Assembly (NCBI GenBank): GCA_902489945.1
Contig: CABUBZ010000003.1
Span: 1-61,444 of the forward strand
DNA length: 61,444 nt
Direction: 5' to 3'
Source of the DNA: an uncultured Collinsella sp.
GTDB taxonomy: Bacteria > Actinomycetota > Coriobacteriia > Coriobacteriales > Coriobacteriaceae
Shown here: positions 1-8,609 of the stretch, in pieces
How the letters are laid out: every line of letters begins with the position of its first letter
Position numbering within the stretch: the stretch's first letter is position 1
Notes under the pieces: model-generated
What the model was told of the DNA's origin: nothing
The model's database searches: none
What the model saw: the letters and a program-made list of their open reading frames with translations, nothing else
Position numbers and translations under genes: made by a program

Positions 1-24
1 CTGCTCTACAGTCCTGCGCAAGAC

Positions 25-47
25 GGAAAGCACATTAAGTGCTTTCC
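25..47. other. Perfect 9-bp stem-loop at left edge
   Basis: GGAAAGCAC and GTGCTTTCC form a perfect 9-bp stem around ATTAA, followed by TTTG. It may be the terminator of a gene left of the window. A second, imperfect GC-rich hairpin at about 79-110 ends in TTTTG. The rest of 1-171 holds no gene I can support. Confidence 0.45.
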
Positions 48-171
48 TTTGCGTGCGGAACTCGCGACAGACTTAACTGCCGACCGCCCGCACAGCTCAT
101 CGCGGGTCGGTTTTGCCGCCGCCCGCATGCAGAAACAAAAAAAGAAACATTTGGTTGAAAGGTTAACTCCC

Positions 172-813
172 ATGAAAATCGCTCTCATCAACGAGAACTC
201 CCAGAACTCCAAGAACCCCATGATCGAGGCTGCCCTTAAGAAGGTCGTCGAGCCCATGGGCCACACCGTCTTTAACTACGGTATGTATGCCGATGCCGAC
301 TCCAAGCCGCTCACCTACGTTCAGAACGGCATCCTTGCCGCCGTGCTGCTCAACTCCGGCGCTGCCGACTATGTCGTGACCGGCTGCGGCACCGGCGAGG
401 GCGCCATGCTCGCCTGCAACTCCTTCCCCGGTGTGCTCTGCGGCCATGTCGCCGACCCGCTGGATGCCTACACCTTCGCCCAGGTCAACGACGGTAACGC
501 CGTCGCCATGCCCTTCGCCCTCAAGAACGGCTGGGGCCAGGAGCTCAACCTCGAGTACACCTTCGAGAAGCTCTTTGGCTTCGGTTCCGGCAACGGCTAT
601 CCTGCCGAGCGTGTTGAGCCCGAGCAGCGCAACAAGAAGATCCTCGACGGCGTCCGCGCTGTGACCATGCGTCCGCTCGTCGACGTCCTGGGCGAGATCG
701 ACCAGGATCTGGTCAAGGGCGCCCTGGCTGGCGAGCACTTCCAGGAGTACTTCTTCGCCAACGCCACCGACGAGGCAATCATCGCCAAGGTCAAGGAGCT
801 CCTGGGGCTCTAA
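172..813 (+). CDS. dhuI: DhuI-like 4-deoxy-5-hexosulose-uronate ketol-isomerase (RpiB/LacAB family)
   Basis: This 213-residue protein belongs to the RpiB/LacA/LacB sugar isomerase family. It starts MKIALINENSQ and carries the family active-site loop VVTGCGTGEGAM, whose Cys is the usual catalytic residue. From memory, its length, N terminus and the EQRN and HFQEYFF segments match streptococcal DhuI, which isomerises the unsaturated uronate product 4-deoxy-5-hexosulose-uronate. True RpiB proteins are nearer 150 residues, so ribose-5-phosphate isomerase is less likely. The ATG at 172 is chosen over upstream in-frame starts because GAAAGG lies 8 bases before it and homology begins there. It stands apart from the pectin locus but fits it, since GH105 at 14694 would supply the substrate. 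The substrate assignment is inference. Confidence 0.8.
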   Translation: MKIALINENSQNSKNPMIEAALKKVVEPMGHTVFNYGMYADADSKPLTYVQNGILAAVLLNSGAADYVVTGCGTGEGAMLACNSFPGVLCGHVADPLDAYTFAQVNDGNAVAMPFALKNGWGQELNLEYTFEKLFGFGSGNGYPAERVEPEQRNKKILDGVRAVTMRPLVDVLGEIDQDLVKGALAGEHFQEYFFANATDEAIIAKVKELLGL

Positions 814-840
814 TCGCACGACCCATCGCAGCGAACGCAA

Positions 841-878
841 GCGGCGGCCGCCCCAACACGGGACGGCCGCCGCTTTTT
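841..878 (+). terminator. Intrinsic terminator after dhuI
   Basis: GCGGCGGCCG (841-850) pairs perfectly with CGGCCGCCGC (864-873) and is followed by TTTTT. It lies 27 bases after the dhuI stop. Confidence 0.9.
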
Positions 879-887
879 GCTATCAAA

Positions 888-907
888 TGGTGCAATGGGG
901 TCAGGTT
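888..907 (+). repeat. REP-like 20-mer, copy 1 (left of the toxin-antitoxin pair)
   Basis: TGGTGCAATGGGGTCAGGTT differs at one base from the copy at 1837-1856. A third, inverted copy lies at 1882-1901. The three copies bracket the hepT-mntA pair. The family is not known to me by name. Confidence 0.7.
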
Positions 908-940
908 ATCTCACACCATGTTGGCTCAAAGAGAGCAAGA

Positions 941-1306
941 TTAGGATTCCTCGATAATCTGTCGGCATGCCGCTGCAAGAGCGGGAAACTCTGATGTCGC
1001 CGCGTCCCAAACCACGGCGCGATCGACGTTGCCGTAATCATGGGCAAGATAGTTACGCATCCCCACTATACCGCGCCACTCAATCTCGGGATGTAGTCGC
1101 TGCGCCTTCTCGGACAGCTTACCCGCCTCCTCCGTCACCCTGAGGGCACACATAAGGAGAGAATCGGCGAGTGTCCTGGCCTTGATGTCATCCGCATGGA
1201 GGAACTCGTCTTCCGTCACACCGAACGCTTTGATTCTCTCGGTCGTCTCATCAATCGCCTCGAGAATCTCCTGGGCGCGCAACGCATCTGATTTACGGGC
1301 GAACAT
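941..1306 (-). CDS. hepT: HepT-like toxin (HEPN RNase, DUF86)
   Basis: This 121-residue all-alpha protein is the HEPN toxin of a type VII toxin-antitoxin pair. The catalytic RX4HXY motif is visible as RNYLAHDY at residues 84-91. In studied pairs the Tyr is AMPylated by MntA to silence RNase activity. The start is the ATG at 1306, which overlaps the upstream antitoxin gene by 14 bases, so the two are translationally coupled. Longer upstream starts would run through the antitoxin in another frame and add unrelated sequence. Antitoxin first, toxin second is the usual order. The family assignment is firm; the RNA target is unknown. Confidence 0.85.
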   Translation of the reverse strand: MFARKSDALRAQEILEAIDETTERIKAFGVTEDEFLHADDIKARTLADSLLMCALRVTEEAGKLSEKAQRLHPEIEWRGIVGMRNYLAHDYGNVDRAVVWDAATSEFPALAAACRQIIEES

Positions 1307-1781
1307 ACAGCACCACACCCTCCCTCTCGATGGCATGCGCAATGTCTTCTCGCAAGTGTTCGCTCGAAACGACGTCGACCTGCTTGCCTGTTGCCTCTTT
1401 GATCTCCTCCGCGAACGAGGAAAGAGCGAATAACCCAAATGTCGCATCGGAATCGACCTCTATACGCAGGTCGATATCGCTATCGGTATTTGCGTCACGT
1501 CGAGCATACGAGCCGAACAACGTGACCGACCGAATCGCCTTTCGAGTACCCGCCGCGCGAGCAACGGCATCCCTGATTTCAGCAACGGTCAAAACGTCGG
1601 TCTTCGCCTCGTCCCGTTTGACTGAAAGAGAAGGGGTAAATGGAAGCGACCGCTCCCGCAGCATCTGACGCATGAACATGTTGACCGCCACGGAAGACGT
1701 CATGCCGAGCTCCTCGCAGAGCTCGGCAAACGATTCCTTAATTGATGCATCAACACGGACGCTCAAAACTGAAGCACTCAT
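1293..1781 (-). CDS. mntA: MntA-type nucleotidyltransferase antitoxin with N-terminal RelB/DinJ domain
   Basis: The 162-residue protein has two parts. Residues 1-50 look like a RelB/DinJ ribbon-helix-helix antitoxin (SVLSVRVDASIKESFAELC, then a TSSVAVNMFMRQMLRE helix). Residues about 62-162 form a minimal nucleotidyltransferase with GSX10DXD (Gly90-Ser91, Asp102, Asp104) and a third acidic residue at Asp136. The nucleotidyltransferase should AMPylate HepT. The ribbon-helix-helix part should bind DNA and could repress the operon. An inverted repeat, CTGTATGA...TCATACAG, lies just upstream. The fusion is less usual than a stand-alone MntA. Partner and motif support the toxin-antitoxin call; autoregulation is inferred. 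Confidence 0.85.
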   Translation of the reverse strand: MSASVLSVRVDASIKESFAELCEELGMTSSVAVNMFMRQMLRERSLPFTPSLSVKRDEAKTDVLTVAEIRDAVARAAGTRKAIRSVTLFGSYARRDANTDSDIDLRIEVDSDATFGLFALSSFAEEIKEATGKQVDVVSSEHLREDIAHAIEREGVVLYVRP

Positions 1782-1790
1782 CTTAGCCTC

Positions 1791-1822
1791 CTGTATGACA
1801 GTAGCTATACAATATCATACAG
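1791..1822 (-). promoter_or_regulatory. Candidate operator/promoter of the hepT-mntA operon
   Basis: CTGTATGA (1791-1798) and TCATACAG (1815-1822) are perfect inverted arms 16 bases apart, ten bases upstream of the mntA start. A TATAGC-like -10 lies between them on the minus strand. A ribbon-helix-helix antitoxin would be expected to bind such a site; that link is inference. Confidence 0.5.
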
Positions 1823-1836
1823 AGAAGCAAGATGAC

Positions 1837-1901
1837 TGGTGCAAAGGGGTCAGGTTTGTATGCACCAGATTGGTGCAAAGTAACCTGACCCCCATGCACC
1901 A
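1837..1901. repeat. Paired REP-like repeats (copies 2 and 3, inverted)
   Basis: TGGTGCAAAGGGGTCAGGTT (1837-1856) faces AACCTGACCCCCATGCACCA (1882-1901). Between them a smaller palindrome, TGCACCA-gat-TGGTGCA, occupies 1861-1877. With copy 1 at 888 these repeats flank the toxin-antitoxin pair. Confidence 0.7.
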
Positions 1902-1910
1902 AGGGGTTGA

Positions 1911-3860
1911 CTAGAGTTCGCAGGCAACCTTGTAGCCATCGCCGATGGCATCGCGGATGTTGCCGCACTTGTTGGCATCGCCCAGCACGTGGGTGGCAAC
2001 GCCGGCAGCGGCAAGGTCGTCGGCCAGCTTGGTATTGGGACGATAACCCATGGCAAGCACCAGCGTATCGGCATCGGCGATGGTGTGGATCTCGCCATCC
2101 TTCTCATAGCTGATGGCATCCTCGGTAATCTCGGTCACCTTGGCCTCGGTCAGCACGTGGACGCCCTTGGAGAGCATGCGCGTGATGAGCACCGCGCGAC
2201 CGGCGCCACCTTCGTTGGCGGCGAGCGTCTTGGTCATCTCGATGACGGTGACGTCGCGGTTTGCCGGCGACAGGTCGTTGACCAGCGGAGCCAGATAGTC
2301 GGCCGTCTCGCAGCCGACGGTGCCGCCGCCCACGATGACGATCTTCTTGCCCGGGAAGGCATTGCCGCCCAGCAGGTCGTCAGCCGTCATGACCTGCTTA
2401 AAGCCCTGCATAAAGGCCGGAGCGATAGGCTCGGCGCCATAGGCCAGGACAACCTCATACCCGGCGTAGTCGCGCTGAATGTCCTCGGCAGTAAGCTCGG
2501 TGCCAAATACGCACTTCACGCCGGCCTCGGCCAGGCGACGATACTGATACTTGATCACGCGGGTGAGTTCCTGCTTTGCCGGCGGAACGGCTGCGATACG
2601 CATCTCGCCGCCCGGCTCGTCCTGCTTATCCACGAGCACCACGTTGTGACCGCGCTTGGCGGCAATGAACGCCGCCTCCATGCCCGCGGGACCGGCGCCC
2701 ACAACCAGTACGTTCTTGGCCTCGGCGGCAGGCTCGTAGCCGGCCTCGTCGCGCTCCACGTCCGGGTTGACGGTGCAGGAGATGCGCTTGCCGAACATAA
2801 TGCCGTTCAGGCAGCGCAGGCAGCCAATGCAGGGACGGATATCATCGGCGTTACCGGCAGCGGCCTTATTGCAGAACTCGGCATCGCACAGATTGGCGCG
2901 GCCCATCATGCAGATGTCGGCAGCGCCGTCCTCGATCAGCTCCTCGGCAATCCATGCCTCGTTAATGCGGCCGACGGTAGCGACGGGAATGTTCACGTGC
3001 TTCTTAATCTCACGCGAGCAAGCGGCGTGCGAGGCCTGCTGCGTGCCAGCGGCGGGAATCGCAGAGCCGCGCTTGATGGTGGTGCCGCCCGACACGTGGA
3101 TCATGTCGACGCCGGCCTTCTCCAAGCGACGCGAGACGTAGATCATGTCGTTGAGGGTCAGACCGCCATCGGTGTACTCGTCGCCCGAGATGCGGACGTC
3201 GATGATGAAGTCCTTGCCGCAGCGCTCGCGAATCTCGGCGATGACCTCGAGCAGGAAGCGCATGCGGGCGTCGAGCGAGCCGCCGTACTCATCGGTGCGC
3301 TTGTTGTAGAGCGGAGTCAAAAAGCCGCCGAGCATACCGTGGGCGTGCGCCGCATGGACTTCGACGCCGTCGACGCCAGCCTTCTGCATACGCACGGCAG
3401 CGTCGCCAAACTGATGCGTGAGCTCGTGGATTTCATCGACCGTGATAGGACGCGGCGCCTCGCGGGCATAGGACGGGCCCACAAAGGACGGAGCGATCAG
3501 GCGCGGCGTGCCCGGAATGTTAAAGGCCATGTAGGCGGGGTGGAAGAGCTGCGGCATGATCTTGCAGCCGTACTCGTGGACGGCTGCGGCGAGCTTTTCC
3601 CAGCCGGGGATAAACGTGTCGTCGTAGCAGCACATGTCACCCGGCAGATAGGTATAGGTGGGCTCGACCGTCACGACCTCGGTGATGATGAGGCCCACAC
3701 CACCCTTGGCGCGGGCGCGGTAGTGGTCGACCAAGTCGTCGGTCACATAGCCATGATCGGCCAGGTTCGTGGATACCGGCGGCATAAAGACGCGGTTCTT
3801 GACCTCGGTCGTACCGACCTTGATCGGGCTAAAGAGCATCGGGTAGGCGGATGACTCCAT
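1911..3860 (-). CDS. NADH:flavin oxidoreductase, old yellow enzyme / 2,4-dienoyl-CoA reductase type
   Basis: This 649-residue enzyme has the three-part plan of 2,4-dienoyl-CoA reductase, BaiCD/BaiH and related anaerobe enoate reductases. An FMN TIM barrel fills about residues 1-340. A 4Fe-4S motif, CIGCLRC followed by a fourth Cys, comes next. FAD and NAD(P) Rossmann domains follow (VLVVGAGPAGMEAAF and IVIVGGGTVGCETADY). Length is normal for the family. The ATG at 3860 has AGGAAG upstream; earlier in-frame starts lack support. It appears monocistronic. The substrate cannot be read from sequence: an enone, a dienoyl compound or a bile-acid intermediate are all possible. Confidence 0.85.
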   Translation of the reverse strand: MESSAYPMLFSPIKVGTTEVKNRVFMPPVSTNLADHGYVTDDLVDHYRARAKGGVGLIITEVVTVEPTYTYLPGDMCCYDDTFIPGWEKLAAAVHEYGCKIMPQLFHPAYMAFNIPGTPRLIAPSFVGPSYAREAPRPITVDEIHELTHQFGDAAVRMQKAGVDGVEVHAAHAHGMLGGFLTPLYNKRTDEYGGSLDARMRFLLEVIAEIRERCGKDFIIDVRISGDEYTDGGLTLNDMIYVSRRLEKAGVDMIHVSGGTTIKRGSAIPAAGTQQASHAACSREIKKHVNIPVATVGRINEAWIAEELIEDGAADICMMGRANLCDAEFCNKAAAGNADDIRPCIGCLRCLNGIMFGKRISCTVNPDVERDEAGYEPAAEAKNVLVVGAGPAGMEAAFIAAKRGHNVVLVDKQDEPGGEMRIAAVPPAKQELTRVIKYQYRRLAEAGVKCVFGTELTAEDIQRDYAGYEVVLAYGAEPIAPAFMQGFKQVMTADDLLGGNAFPGKKIVIVGGGTVGCETADYLAPLVNDLSPANRDVTVIEMTKTLAANEGGAGRAVLITRMLSKGVHVLTEAKVTEITEDAISYEKDGEIHTIADADTLVLAMGYRPNTKLADDLAAAGVATHVLGDANKCGNIRDAIGDGYKVACEL

Positions 3861-3970
3861 ACAGGCTTCCTTTCGTTTGAGCCGCTCGGCGGCAGTTGCT
3901 AACGTACCTATCGTATCAGTATCCGCCGCATTCGCACTCGCTCGCACTCCCCACCTTCAATCCCGACCCT

Positions 3971-4048
3971 CACAAAAAAGTTGCGGTGGAATACGGAGTA
4001 GATGAGGCTTTTGACAGGCAAAACAGTCCGTATTTCACCGCAGCTGAT
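3971..4048 (+). repeat. 78-bp hairpin repeat, copy 1
   Basis: Copy 1 matches 12381-12458 at 74 of 78 positions in the same orientation. TTGCGGTGGAATACGGA pairs with TCCGTATTTCACCGCA with one mismatch. A TTTTTT tract is produced on the minus strand, so it could terminate kdpC transcription. The two copies enclose all kdp genes. Confidence 0.85.
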
Positions 4049-4108
4049 GGGCGGAGTGGAATTGAGGGCTCAGGTAGTCAGTCATGCCCTCATCCGCCAC
4101 TCCCTCAC

Positions 4109-4699
4109 CTACAGCGCGCCGTCCAGCATAAGGTTCACCTTGAGCACGTTGACCGTGGGCTCGCCGAAGACGCCCAGGAATCGGCCCTTGGTGCACCGGG
4201 CGATGATCTCGCGCACCTCGCCTTCGCTCTTGCCCGTGGCCTTGGCAAGGCGCGGGACCTGGTACTCGGCGGCATCCGGAGAGATCTCCGGGTCGAGGCC
4301 GGACCCCGAACACGTCACCAGGTCGACGGGCACAGCGTCCATATCGGCATCGGGGTTGGCGGCGCGGATCTTCTTCACGCGCGCATCTATCAGCTGCCGA
4401 TACTCCTCACTCGCCGGGGACAGGTTGGACGGGGCACCGTACGCCATGAGCTCGCCGTCTTCGCCTTCGACAATTGACACGTTCTGGATGCGGCCCCACA
4501 TGTGGTCCTCATCCTCAAAGTTCTGGCCGATCAGCTCGGAGCCCACGATCTTGTCGTCGACCTTGATGAGCGAACCGTTCGCCTGATACGGGAACGCAAC
4601 CTGGGCGATGCCGGTCACGACGAGCGTATAGCCCAGGCCGCAGACAACGGTAAACAGCGCGAACACGCCCAGTGCGCGCGATGCAACACCTTTGAACAT
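4109..4699 (-). CDS. kdpC: Potassium-transporting ATPase subunit KdpC
   Basis: KdpC is the single-span subunit of the KdpFABC high-affinity K+ pump. The 196-residue protein has one N-terminal membrane helix (about residues 8-32) followed by a soluble domain with the typical GSELIGQNF, SNLSP and PVDLVTCSGSGLDPEISP segments. The ATG at 4699 is preferred because GTGGAGG lies 5-6 bases upstream; an in-frame GTG right after the kdpB stop is part of that ribosome binding site. It is the last gene of kdpFABC, with 12 bases between the kdpB stop and this start. Confidence 0.95.
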   Translation of the reverse strand: MFKGVASRALGVFALFTVVCGLGYTLVVTGIAQVAFPYQANGSLIKVDDKIVGSELIGQNFEDEDHMWGRIQNVSIVEGEDGELMAYGAPSNLSPASEEYRQLIDARVKKIRAANPDADMDAVPVDLVTCSGSGLDPEISPDAAEYQVPRLAKATGKSEGEVREIIARCTKGRFLGVFGEPTVNVLKVNLMLDGAL

Positions 4700-4711
4700 A
4701 CAAACCTCCAC

Positions 4712-6766
4712 TTACATAATGCCGCAGAACGCGAGCAGCGTGTCGATGAGCTTGATGAATACGAACGGGGCAACGATGCCGCCCAGACCCCACACGAGCA
4801 GGTTGTGGGTCAGCAGCTGTCCGGACGGGACCTCGCGGTACTTAACGCCCTTCAGCGCGGCCGGGATCAGCGCGACGATAACGAGCGCGTTATAGATGAT
4901 GGCCGAAAGAACCGCGGACAGCGGGCTTGCCAGACCAAGGATGTTGAGCGCGCCAAGGCCCGGGTAGATCGGCGAAAACAGGGCCGGGATGATAGCGAAG
5001 TACTTCGCCATGTCGTTGGCCACCGAGAAGGTCGTGAGCGAACCGCGGGTCATGAGCAGCTGCTTGCCGATACGCACGACCTCGATGAGCTTGGTAGGGC
5101 TGGAGTCGAGGTCGACCATGTTGCCGGCCTCCTTGGCAGCCTGGGTGCCCGTGTTCATGGCCACGGCGACGTCGGCCTGGGCCAGAGCGGGCGCGTCGTT
5201 GGTGCCGTCACCGGTCATGGCGACCAGGTGCCCCTCACGCTGGAACTCGCGGATCTTCTCGAGCTTGCCTTCAGGGGTGGCCTCGGCCAGGAAGTCGTCA
5301 ACGCCGGCCTCGGCGGCGATTGCCGCGGCGGTGAGCGGGTTGTCGCCCGTCACCATTATGGTCTTGATACCCATGCGGCGCAGGTCGGCGAACTTCTCCT
5401 TAACGCCGGACTTGATGATGTCCTTAAGGTACACAACGCCCAGCACACGGCAGTTCTTGGTCACGACCAGCGGGGTGCCGCCGGCCTTGGCGATGCGCTC
5501 GACGGCCTCGTCGCACTTCTGGGAGAACACGCCGCCGGCTGCCTCCACATAAGTGCGCACGGAATCGGCAGCGCCCTTGCGGATCTCATTGCCCTCGTAG
5601 TTCACGCCGGACATACGCGTTGCCGCGGTGAACGGGATGAACTCCATACCCTTATCCTCGAGCGTGCGACCGCGCAGACCGAACTGCTCCTTGGCGAGCA
5701 CGACGATGGAACGACCCTCGGGGGTCTCGTCGGCCAGCGAGGAAAGCTGGGCGGCATCGGCCAGCTCCGCGGGATCGACGCCGTCGACCGGGATGAACTC
5801 GGCGGCTTGGCGGTTACCCAGGGTGATGGTGCCGGTCTTGTCGAGCATGAGGATGTCGACGTCGCCGGCGGCCTCGATGGCGCGGCCGGACATGGCCAGC
5901 ACGTTGGCCTCGTTCAGACGGCTCATGCCGGCGATACCGATGGCGGACAGAAGGGCGCCGATGGTAGTGGGAGCCAGGCACACGAGCAGTGCCACGAGCG
6001 TGGTCACGGCCGTGGGGTTGACCATGTCGTTAAGACCGGCCGAGAAGCAGGAGTAACAATACAGGGCCAGCGTGACCAGGATAAAGACGATAGAGAGGGC
6101 CACCAGGAAGATCTCCAGAGCGATCTCGTTAGGGGTCTTCTTGCGCGCGGCACCCTCGACCATCGCGATCATCTTGTCCAGGAAGCTCTGGCCGGGTTCG
6201 CTGGAGATCTTGACGATGATCCAGTCGGATAGCACCGTGGTACCGCCGGTAACGGCAGAGCGGTCGCCGCCGGCCTCGCGGACCACGGGGGCGGACTCGC
6301 CGGTGATGGCGGACTCGTCAACGGAGGCAGCGCCCTCGATGACGTCGCCATCGCCGGGAATCTGCTCACCGGCGCGTACGATCACCAGGTCGCCGCGCGT
6401 AAGCTCGGTGCCGGGAACGACGGTGAAGTGCTCCTTGTCCTCAACGGACTCGATGCGATGGGCCTCGACATCCTTCTTGGCCGCACGCAGGGAATCGGCC
6501 TGAGCCTTACCGCGGCCCTCGGCAAGCGCCTCGGCGAAGTTCGAGAACAGGTCTGTGAGCCACAGGATGACCGCGATGGCGACCACATAGTAGGTGGGCA
6601 CACCCGCGTCCTGCACACCGAAGATGGAAGCGACGGCCAGGACGGAGGTCATGCCGGCGGAAAGCCACACCAGGAACATGACCGGGTTTTGAATCTGGAC
6701 GCGAGGATCCAACTTGGCAAACGAGTCGCGGACCGCGCGGCCCATCATGTCTTTTTGCATAGCCAT
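4712..6766 (-). CDS. kdpB: Potassium-transporting P-type ATPase subunit KdpB
   Basis: KdpB is the ATP-hydrolysing subunit of the Kdp pump. The 684-residue protein shows the P-type ATPase set in order: ITGESAP (actuator loop), MLDKTGTITLG with the phosphorylated Asp, and MTGDGTNDAPAL in the hinge. Several membrane helices surround these. The ATG at 6766 follows AAAGGAGG by about 10 bases; a second ATG six bases on is an alternative. The upstream extension would overlap kdpA and is rejected. It is co-transcribed with kdpF, kdpA and kdpC. Confidence 0.96.
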   Translation of the reverse strand: MAMQKDMMGRAVRDSFAKLDPRVQIQNPVMFLVWLSAGMTSVLAVASIFGVQDAGVPTYYVVAIAVILWLTDLFSNFAEALAEGRGKAQADSLRAAKKDVEAHRIESVEDKEHFTVVPGTELTRGDLVIVRAGEQIPGDGDVIEGAASVDESAITGESAPVVREAGGDRSAVTGGTTVLSDWIIVKISSEPGQSFLDKMIAMVEGAARKKTPNEIALEIFLVALSIVFILVTLALYCYSCFSAGLNDMVNPTAVTTLVALLVCLAPTTIGALLSAIGIAGMSRLNEANVLAMSGRAIEAAGDVDILMLDKTGTITLGNRQAAEFIPVDGVDPAELADAAQLSSLADETPEGRSIVVLAKEQFGLRGRTLEDKGMEFIPFTAATRMSGVNYEGNEIRKGAADSVRTYVEAAGGVFSQKCDEAVERIAKAGGTPLVVTKNCRVLGVVYLKDIIKSGVKEKFADLRRMGIKTIMVTGDNPLTAAAIAAEAGVDDFLAEATPEGKLEKIREFQREGHLVAMTGDGTNDAPALAQADVAVAMNTGTQAAKEAGNMVDLDSSPTKLIEVVRIGKQLLMTRGSLTTFSVANDMAKYFAIIPALFSPIYPGLGALNILGLASPLSAVLSAIIYNALVIVALIPAALKGVKYREVPSGQLLTHNLLVWGLGGIVAPFVFIKLIDTLLAFCGIM

Positions 6767-6782
6767 AAATCTGCGCCCTCCT

Positions 6783-8606
6783 TTACGCAATCATCTGGAA
6801 GAACTCGGCAACGGGGCCAAGCGCCAGGGCCGGGAAGAAGCTCAGGGCACCGATCAGCAGAACGATGAACACGAGCAGGAATACGAACATGCCGTTGGTG
6901 GTAGACAGGGTACCGGCGCTCTCGGCGACCTTACCTTTCTTGGCCAGCGAGCCGGCGATAGCCAGCGTACCGATGATGGGCATGAAGCGGGCGAACAGCA
7001 TCTCGAGGCCGAGCATGACGTTGATCCAGGGAATGTTGCAGTTCATGCCTGCAAACGCCGAGCCGTTGTTGCCGCCGCATGAGGTGAAGGTATACAGCAC
7101 CTCGGAGAAGCCGTGCGCGCCACCATTGTTGAGCTGGTCGGCAAGACCGGGCACCATGCAGGCGATGGCCGAACACACCAGAATGGCAAACGGAGTTGCC
7201 AGGCACAGGACAACTGCCCAGCGCATCTCGCCCGGCTCGATCTTCTTGCCCAGGAACTCAGGCGTGCGTCCGACCATGAGGCCGGCGATGAACACTGTGA
7301 GGATGGCGAAGCCGATCATGCCGTACAGGCCGCAGCCCACGCCGCCGAAGACGACCTCGCCCAGAGCCATCTGGAGCATCTGGACAAAACCGCCCAGCGG
7401 GGTGTAGGAGTCGTGCATGGAGTTAACCGAGCCGTTGGAAGCAGCCGTCGTGAAAGCGGACCAGGTGGAAGAGGAGGCGATACCGAAGCGGCTCTCCTTG
7501 CCCTCCATGTTGCCGCCAGCCTGGCCATCGGTCATCTCGATGTTGACCGCGCCGCCATCTGCCAGCTGCGGGGTGCCCGCATGCTCGTTGAGGGCGATGA
7601 TGCCGGCGAAGATCACCAGCAGGATGAACATGGCGGCAAAGATGGCCTTGCCCTGCTTGGTGTTTTTGACGCCGATACCGAAGGTGAAGCAACAGGCGGC
7701 CGGGATCAGCAGCAGGCTGGTCATCTCGATGATGTTGGTGAAGGCACTGGGGTTCTCATACGGATGAGCGGAGTTCACTCCGAAGAAGCCTCCGCCGTTG
7801 GTGCCGGACTGCTTGATGGCGACCTGAGGAGCCGCGGGACCCTGGGGCAGGAACTGCTCGGTGACCACGCGCGCGCCCTCGACAACCTTGCCGTCGACCT
7901 TGACCGTGTCGCCCTCGATCTCGGCGCCGTCGATGACGCTCCAGCCGCCGTCTGCATTAGGCTGGACAGCGACGGGCTCTACGAGCTCAGCCTTCTGAGC
8001 CGGCTGGAAGTTGGAGATGACGCCACCGGCAGCCAGGCAGATGCCGAACACGAGGTTCAGCGGGATGAGCACATACAGGACGGTGCGGGTGAGGTCGACC
8101 CAGAAGGAACCCAGACCCTGCTCCTTGACCTGACGGAAGCCGCGGATCAGCGCGAACATGACCGCGATACCGGTGCCGGCGGAAACGAAGTTCTGCACGG
8201 TGAGACCCATGAACTGCACAAGGTAGGACAGGGTGGTCTCACCGGAGTAGGACTGCCAGTTGGTGTTGGTTATGAAGGAAGCAGCCGTATTGAACGACAG
8301 GTCCCATGACACACCCGGCAGGTGCTGGGGATTGCCTGGCAAGAAGGACTGAAACGCCTGGAGTGCCACAAGAGCCACGAGGCCGATCCCCGAAAAGACC
8401 AGCACGCTCGCCAGATAGCGCCTACACCCCATCTGCTCTGCCGCGTCGATGCGAAGCAGACGATAGACGCCACGCTCCACAGGAGCAATCACAGGCGACA
8501 GGAACGTATGCTCACCATCCATGATATGGGCCATGAACCGACCGAGCGGAACGGCCAGGACGACGAGCACGGCAAAGTACAAGATGTACTGAATCGCAGC
8601 GTCCAT
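6783..8606 (-). CDS. kdpA: Potassium-transporting ATPase K+-binding subunit KdpA
   Basis: KdpA is the K+-translocating subunit. The 607-residue, multi-spanning protein carries repeated channel-like selectivity segments, for example TNGGGFFGVNSAHPYENP and TSCGGNNGSAFAGM, as in the superfamily of K+ transporters. Length is somewhat above the roughly 560 residues of Escherichia coli KdpA, with an extra hydrophilic stretch around residues 210-250. It begins four bases after the kdpF stop codon, so the kdpF 3' end supplies its ribosome binding sequence (GAGGAG). Confidence 0.95.
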   Translation of the reverse strand: MDAAIQYILYFAVLVVLAVPLGRFMAHIMDGEHTFLSPVIAPVERGVYRLLRIDAAEQMGCRRYLASVLVFSGIGLVALVALQAFQSFLPGNPQHLPGVSWDLSFNTAASFITNTNWQSYSGETTLSYLVQFMGLTVQNFVSAGTGIAVMFALIRGFRQVKEQGLGSFWVDLTRTVLYVLIPLNLVFGICLAAGGVISNFQPAQKAELVEPVAVQPNADGGWSVIDGAEIEGDTVKVDGKVVEGARVVTEQFLPQGPAAPQVAIKQSGTNGGGFFGVNSAHPYENPSAFTNIIEMTSLLLIPAACCFTFGIGVKNTKQGKAIFAAMFILLVIFAGIIALNEHAGTPQLADGGAVNIEMTDGQAGGNMEGKESRFGIASSSTWSAFTTAASNGSVNSMHDSYTPLGGFVQMLQMALGEVVFGGVGCGLYGMIGFAILTVFIAGLMVGRTPEFLGKKIEPGEMRWAVVLCLATPFAILVCSAIACMVPGLADQLNNGGAHGFSEVLYTFTSCGGNNGSAFAGMNCNIPWINVMLGLEMLFARFMPIIGTLAIAGSLAKKGKVAESAGTLSTTNGMFVFLLVFIVLLIGALSFFPALALGPVAEFFQMIA

Positions 8607-8609
8607 AGT

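Noticed and set aside
1989..3854. 621-codon open frame on the plus strand
   Set aside because: It is the antisense of the old-yellow-enzyme gene and has no recognisable protein features.
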